This document shows, one piece after another, positions 60,011 to 64,000 of a DNA stretch of 64,000 bases. Within the stretch, counting starts at the first letter, position 1. Every line of letters starts with the position of its first letter. Below the pieces are notes generated by a model, which worked only from the letters and a program-made list of their open reading frames with translations, did not search any database and was not told the DNA's origin. The position numbers were made by a program, and so were the translations under genes. The DNA is taken from NCBI GenBank assembly GCA_963762825.1, contig CAVXLZ010000001.1, positions 1,302,001 through 1,366,000 on the forward strand. The letters are read 5' to 3'. This stretch comes from Miltoncostaea sp963762825 (GTDB taxonomy: Bacteria > Actinomycetota > Thermoleophilia > Miltoncostaeales > Miltoncostaeaceae).

Positions 60011-61533
60011 TGTCGCTTCGGGGCGTCAGCAAGCACTTCGGCGGCGCCCAGGCGCTGTTGAAGGCCGATCTCACGATCCGGGCCGGAGAGGTCCACGGGC
60101 TGCTCGGCGAGAACGGATCGGGCAAGTCGACGCTGATCAAGATCCTGGCGGGCTTCCACGAGCCGGACTCCGGCGAGCTCGAGTTCGCCGGCAGAACCGT
60201 GCCACTCCCCCTGCCGCCCGGCCGGTTCCGTGAGCTCGGGATCGGCTTCGTCCACCAGGACCTCGCCCTCATCCCCACCCTCACGGTGGTCGAGAACCTC
60301 AGGACCGGTCTGATCGCACGCTCGGGATCGCTGCGGTCGATCTCGTGGCGCGGAGAGGCCCGCCGCGCGAGCGCCGTCTTCGAGCGCTACGGCCTGGCGC
60401 TCGATCCCACCGCGACGGTGGCGGACCTCCGGCCGGTCGACCGCGCGCTGCTCGCCATCGTGCGGGCCATCGAGGACGTGCGCGGCGAGCACGAGGGCCC
60501 CGGCATCCTGGTGCTCGACGAGCCGACCGTCTTCCTCCCGAGATCGGAGGTGGAGCACCTGTTCAGCCTCGTCAGGGAGATCGCCGCCTCCGGCGGCAGC
60601 GTGCTCTTCGTCTCCCACGACCTGAGCGAGGTCGGCGACATCACCGACCGGGTCACGGTGCTGCGCGACGGCCGGGTCGTCGGCACCGCGGTCACGGCCG
60701 AGACCGACGAGTCACGCCTGGTGGAGATGATCATCGGCCGGCGCCTCTCGGCCTTCGCCGGCGCCCACCGCGACCATGCCGGCGAAGCACCCGTGGCGAG
60801 CGTGACCGGCCTGGCGGGGCCGGGAATCGAGGACGCCTCGCTGAGCGTCGCCGAAGGAGAGGTGCTGGGCCTCACGGGCCTCGCGGGGTCGGGGTTCGAG
60901 GCGGTCCCCTATCTGCTGACAGGCGCCTGGACGGCCTCCGCAGGACGGCTCCGCCTCGACGGAGACGACCACGACCTCACACGGATGACGCCAGGGCGTG
61001 CGCTCAGGGCCCGGATCGCGCTGATCCCGGGCGACCGCCAGCGCGACGGGGCGGTGGGGAGCCTCTCGGTCACCGACAACCTCACGCTCCCCCGGCTCCC
61101 CCGCTTCCGCGCACATGGGACGCTGGGCCGAGGCCGGATGCACCGGCTCACCGCGGAGGCCATGGAGCGGTTCGACGTGCGCCCCCCGGCGCCGCGCGCC
61201 GACTACGGATCCTTCTCGGGAGGCAACCAGCAGAAGGCCCTGCTCGCGAAGTGGCTCGACACCTCCCCGCGGCTGCTCCTCGTGCACGAGCCGACGCAAG
61301 GGGTGGACATCGGCGCGCGGCAACAGATCTTCGCCACCATCCGGGCGGTCGCGGACCGTGGTGCCTGCATGGTCCTGGCGAGCAGCGATCACGAGCAACT
61401 CGCCCAGATCTGCGACCGGGTGCTGGTGTTCGGCAGGGGGCGCATCGTCAGCGAGCTCAGAGGGGACGACGTGGTCAAGGATCGCATCACCGAGCAGTGC
61501 TATGCGGTGGCCGAGGCCGGGTCGCCGCGATGA
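60010..61533 (+). CDS. Sugar-type ABC importer ATPase with two nucleotide-binding domains (RbsA/MglA-like); start uncertain
   Basis: About 507 residues. Domain 1 has Walker A LLGENGSGKSTLIKIL, Walker B ILVLDEPT and a degenerate signature (DLRPVDRALLA). Domain 2 has a degenerate Walker A (LTGLAGSGFEAV, no Lys), signature SFSGGNQQKALLAKWL and LLVHEPTQGVDIGARQQIF. This asymmetry is usual for RbsA-type proteins. No ATG, GTG or TTG exists in frame between the binding-protein stop and the first conserved residues; the only near-cognate codon is CTG 60010 at the end of the hairpin. The true start may be hidden by a base error. Confidence 0.87.
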   Translation: MSLRGVSKHFGGAQALLKADLTIRAGEVHGLLGENGSGKSTLIKILAGFHEPDSGELEFAGRTVPLPLPPGRFRELGIGFVHQDLALIPTLTVVENLRTGLIARSGSLRSISWRGEARRASAVFERYGLALDPTATVADLRPVDRALLAIVRAIEDVRGEHEGPGILVLDEPTVFLPRSEVEHLFSLVREIAASGGSVLFVSHDLSEVGDITDRVTVLRDGRVVGTAVTAETDESRLVEMIIGRRLSAFAGAHRDHAGEAPVASVTGLAGPGIEDASLSVAEGEVLGLTGLAGSGFEAVPYLLTGAWTASAGRLRLDGDDHDLTRMTPGRALRARIALIPGDRQRDGAVGSLSVTDNLTLPRLPRFRAHGTLGRGRMHRLTAEAMERFDVRPPAPRADYGSFSGGNQQKALLAKWLDTSPRLLLVHEPTQGVDIGARQQIFATIRAVADRGACMVLASSDHEQLAQICDRVLVFGRGRIVSELRGDDVVKDRITEQCYAVAEAGSPR

Positions 61534-62549
61534 GCGAGACACCCGCCCCCGCAGCGGCCGAGCCCCGCCGGGGCGCAGGCCTCCTGGGGCGCGAGATGGC
61601 CGAGCGCCTGGCGCTCCCCGCCGTCTGGATCGTGACGATCGTGATCTTCACGATCCTCCGCCCCGACACCTTCGCCACCACCGACAACCTCCTCGTCAAC
61701 ATCCTCGGCACGCAGGCCGTGCAGGTGGTGCTCGCCCTCGCGCTGATCGTCCCGCTGGTGGCTGGCGAGTACGACATCTCGGTGGCCGCCAACCTCGCCC
61801 TCGCGGCGATGATCGTGGCCCTCCTCAACGTGGACCACGGCGTCAGCATCTGGCTTGCGATCCTCGCCGCCCTCGCCGCCGGTGCCGTGATCGGGATCGT
61901 CAACGGCGGCCTGATCGTGATGCTGGGCATCGACTCGTTCATCGTCACCCTCGGCACCTCGACCTTCATCTCGGGCATCGTGCTCTGGATCAGCGACTCG
62001 CGGACCGTGGGGGGCATCTCCCCGGACCTCGTCGACAACGTGATCATCAACCGGTTCCTCGGAGTCCCCCTCGGGTTCTGGTACGCCCTGGCGCTGGCCG
62101 GCCTCCTGCTCTACGTCCTGGAGTTCACCCCCACGGGCCGACGCCTGCTGTTCTGCGGCCGGGGCCGGAGCGTCGCCCGGCTGTCGGGCCTCAACGTCGG
62201 ACGCCTGCGCTGGGGGGCCATGATCACCTCCGGCGTGATCGCCGCAGCCGCCGGGGTCATCTACGCCGGCACGACCGGCTCGGCCGACCCCACCAGCGGG
62301 CTCACCTTCCTGCTGCCCGCCTTCTCGGCGGCGTTCCTCGGAGCCACCGCGATCCAGCCCGGGCGTTTCAACTCGTTCGGAGCCGTCGTCGCCGTCTACT
62401 TCCTGGCGACCGGGATCACCGGCCTGCAACAGCTCGGCGTGGACACGTTCATCCAACAGCTGTTCTACGGCGGTGCCCTGGTGCTTGCCGTCGCTCTCTC
62501 TCAACTCGCCCGCCGGCGCCAGGCGATCGAGTTCAGCCCCACCGACTGA
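61530..62549 (+). CDS. Sugar-type ABC importer permease (RbsC-like)
   Basis: The 339-residue membrane protein has about nine to ten helices, the NILGTQAVQVVLALALIVPL and AGEYDISVAANLALAAMIVA segments typical of RbsC/BPD_transp_2, GTSTFISGIVLWIS, and the EAA-like cytosolic loop FCGRGRSVARLSGLNVGRLR. ATG 61530 overlaps the ATPase stop (ATGA). Forms the importer with the two preceding genes. Confidence 0.93.
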   Translation: MSETPAPAAAEPRRGAGLLGREMAERLALPAVWIVTIVIFTILRPDTFATTDNLLVNILGTQAVQVVLALALIVPLVAGEYDISVAANLALAAMIVALLNVDHGVSIWLAILAALAAGAVIGIVNGGLIVMLGIDSFIVTLGTSTFISGIVLWISDSRTVGGISPDLVDNVIINRFLGVPLGFWYALALAGLLLYVLEFTPTGRRLLFCGRGRSVARLSGLNVGRLRWGAMITSGVIAAAAGVIYAGTTGSADPTSGLTFLLPAFSAAFLGATAIQPGRFNSFGAVVAVYFLATGITGLQQLGVDTFIQQLFYGGALVLAVALSQLARRRQAIEFSPTD

Positions 62550-62558
62550 CGCGATCCC

Positions 62559-63569
62559 TCAGACGGGGCGGGCGGGACCCTCGCCGGCGCCGGTGGCCTC
62601 GATGGCGCTCGCTATCGCATCGAGGTCGGAATCGGTCAGGGCGACGCCGGGCGCCCCTATCCAGCCGTCCACCTGCCTGGCATCGCGAGCTCCCACGATG
62701 CCGGCGGTGACGCCCGGCCAGGCAAGCGTCCAGGCCACGGCGACCGCGGCGACCGAGGTGCCCTGCGCCTCGGCGATCGGGATCATCGCATCACGCAGTG
62801 CGAGGTTTCGCGAGAGGGCGGGTTCGGCGAAGACCCCCGGCATGCCATTGCGCCAGTCCGATGGATCGAGGGCGGCCATCCGCTCCCTGCTGAACCGCTC
62901 GGTGAGCAGCCCCGACATCATCGGGCTGTAGACGATCACGCCGGTGCCGTTGGCGAGACACCAAGGCAGCAGCGCCGCGCCCGCCGCGCGCTGGACGGCG
63001 TTGAAGGGCGGCTGGAGGCTGTCCACGTGCAATATCGGCTCGCACCGCTCCAGCAACTCGACCGTGAAGTTGGAGACCCCCGCCCATCGCACCTTGCCCT
63101 GCTGGACGAGGTCGGCCATGACGCCCCACGACTCCTCCACGGGTGTGCCGGTCTCGTTGTCCGGCCAATGGAACTGGTAGAGATCGATGCGCTCCACGCC
63201 CAGGCGCCGAAGCGAGTCGTCGCACTCCCGGAGGATCTGATCCGGTCGTAGGTTCGGGCGCGGGACGCCGTCGGGCTGGTCGTGCCACACCATTCCGCAC
63301 TTGGTGAAGACCAGCGGGCGGTCCGCCATTCCGCGCAGGGCGCGCGCGACCACCTCCTCTGAGTGGCCGAGGCCGTAGACAGCCGCGGTGTCGATCCAGT
63401 CGATGCCGAGCTCGAGCGACCGGTGGATCGCGGCGACGGAGTGGCGGTCGTCCTGCGGTCCCCATCCGTAGGCCCAATCGCCGCCACCGATCGCCCACGC
63501 CCCGAAACCGACCTCGGTGATCAGCGGTCCGCGCGAGCCGAGCTGCCGGGTTGGGATCGTCGTCGCCAT
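62559..63569 (-). CDS. Aldo/keto reductase
   Basis: NADPH-dependent oxidoreductase of the AKR superfamily. The 336-residue protein has VGFGAWAIGGGDWAYGWGPQ, the catalytic Asp and Tyr in WIDTAAVYGLGHSEEVVARA, Lys in LVFTKCGMVW, the His in YQFHWPDNETGTP, GVSNFTVELLERC and the cofactor region AGIVGARDARQVD. ATG 63569 has TAGGGT eight bases upstream. Convergent with the permease, nine bases apart. Confidence 0.93.
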   Translation of the reverse strand: MATTIPTRQLGSRGPLITEVGFGAWAIGGGDWAYGWGPQDDRHSVAAIHRSLELGIDWIDTAAVYGLGHSEEVVARALRGMADRPLVFTKCGMVWHDQPDGVPRPNLRPDQILRECDDSLRRLGVERIDLYQFHWPDNETGTPVEESWGVMADLVQQGKVRWAGVSNFTVELLERCEPILHVDSLQPPFNAVQRAAGAALLPWCLANGTGVIVYSPMMSGLLTERFSRERMAALDPSDWRNGMPGVFAEPALSRNLALRDAMIPIAEAQGTSVAAVAVAWTLAWPGVTAGIVGARDARQVDGWIGAPGVALTDSDLDAIASAIEATGAGEGPARPV

Positions 63570-63577
63570 CGGCGCGG

Positions 63578-63583
63578 ACCCTA
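63578..63583 (-). promoter_or_regulatory. Leaderless-type -10 element for the aldo/keto reductase
   Basis: TAGGGT on the minus strand eight bases before ATG 63569, in a 31-base gap after yjbQ. It could separate the reductase from yjbQ transcription. Confidence 0.35.
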
Positions 63584-63600
63584 CCCGCCGGTGCGCGTGC

Positions 63601-64000
63601 TCACTCCTCGCCCCAGATGGTCGCCGTGAGCGAGCGCGGGCCGCCATCGTCCCGGTGCTCGCACAGGTAGAGCCCCTGCCACGTGCCCAGATCCAGCCGA
63701 CCGCCCGTCACGGGCAGGCTGAGCGACGGACCAACGAGCACCGCCTTGACGTGGGCGGGCATGTCGTCGGGGCCCTCGAGGGTGTGATCGAACGCAGGAT
63801 CGCCGTCGCGAACCGCCCGCGACAGCCACCCCTCCAGATCGCTCCTCACGTCGGGGCTGGCGTTCTCGTTGAGCGCGAGGGAGGCCGAGGTGTGACGGAT
63901 CAGCAGGTGCAGCAGGCCGACCTCGACCCGGGCCAGCGCGGGCAGGGCCTCGAGCACCTCTGCCGTCACGAGGTGGACGCCCCGCCGACGGGGCGCCAGC
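63601..64000 (-). CDS. yjbQ: YjbQ family protein (UPF0047), 5' end outside window
   Basis: Small beta-sandwich protein of the YjbQ family, for which weak thiamine phosphate synthase activity has been reported. The visible 132 residues include RRRGVHLVTAEV, LLHLLIRHTSASLALNENAS, DVRSDLEGWLSRAVRDGDPA, DDMPAHVKAVLVGPSLSLPV and LGTWQGLYLCEHRD, with the conserved His and Asn residues. The frame runs open to the window edge, and the family normally has a few more N-terminal residues, so GTG 63969 is not the true start. Confidence 0.92.
   Translation of the reverse strand, partial: LAPRRRGVHLVTAEVLEALPALARVEVGLLHLLIRHTSASLALNENASPDVRSDLEGWLSRAVRDGDPAFDHTLEGPDDMPAHVKAVLVGPSLSLPVTGGRLDLGTWQGLYLCEHRDDGGPRSLTATIWGEE

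Noticed and set aside
58834..61533. Fused binding protein-ATPase of 899 residues
   Set aside because: The junction residues are an obvious out-of-frame translation. One base shift restores a normal binding-protein C-terminus with its own stop at 59965.

Overview
The window is one contiguous stretch of very GC-rich bacterial chromosome. The genes are densely packed, many overlap their neighbour by four bases (GTGA or ATGA), and GTG and TTG starts are common. A division/cell wall (dcw) cluster running mraZ to ftsZ, a high-GC Tad pilus operon, and repeated leaderless promoters (TANNNT followed 6-8 bases later by the start codon) point to an actinomycete. Divergent MurG and dihydropteroate synthase sequences would suit a deep lineage such as Thermoleophilia, but that placement is inference. 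There are no tRNA or rRNA genes, CRISPR arrays, insertion sequences or phage genes that I can see.

Layout. 1-2220 (-): glycine cleavage genes gcvT, gcvH and gcvPA, the last two with apparent single-base indels. 2333-3386 (+): a frameshifted beta-lactamase-like serine hydrolase. 3379-20241 (-): the dcw cluster mraZ-rsmH-ftsL-ftsI-murE-murF-mraY-murL-murD2-ftsW-murG-murC-murB-ftsQ-ftsZ. The striking feature is a MurL-type epimerase next to a MurD whose D-Glu-binding signature is altered. This predicts that L-Glu is attached to UDP-MurNAc-L-Ala and epimerised afterwards. A MraZ-box array sits inside the mraZ promoter. About 150 bp away, divergently oriented, a perfect LexA-type box drives a leaderless gene for a small membrane protein.

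20797-24648 (+): a probable polyphosphate locus (Ppx/GppA, AAA ATPase, small unknown protein, two half-CHAD proteins, metallophosphoesterase). 24725-33594 (-): a Tad/Flp pilus operon (cpaB, cpaE, tadA, tadB, tadC, pilin-like) with its own histidine kinase, a response regulator lacking the phospho-acceptor Asp, a zinc-ribbon protein, an ECF sigma factor, a DUF4349 membrane protein and a DUF192 protein. 33744-34569 (+): two unknown proteins. 34585-41071 (-): lysA-hom-thrC-thrB-folP, transaldolase and an unknown protein. 41116-42475 (+): an alpha/beta hydrolase and a family 5 uracil-DNA glycosylase.

42472-48355 (-): two M23 peptidases, a LppM-like lipoprotein and cytochrome c maturation genes (ccmI-like, ccmF, ccmE). 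48504-53669: a rhodanese, a DNA ligase, an AlkZ-like protein, AcuC and a LigD-type polymerase, forming a DNA repair group, plus a 42-residue membrane protein. 53709-62549 (+): a catabolic island (M20 amidohydrolase, HyuA, HyuB, then an RbsB/RbsA/RbsC-type importer). 62559-64000 (-): an aldo/keto reductase and YjbQ, the latter cut by the window end.

Several genes that are otherwise well conserved carry single-base shifts (gcvPA twice, gcvH, the serine hydrolase, the ABC binding protein). Some lie in homopolymers, so base-level errors are likely, and novelty claims that depend on a split or fused frame should be read with that in mind.
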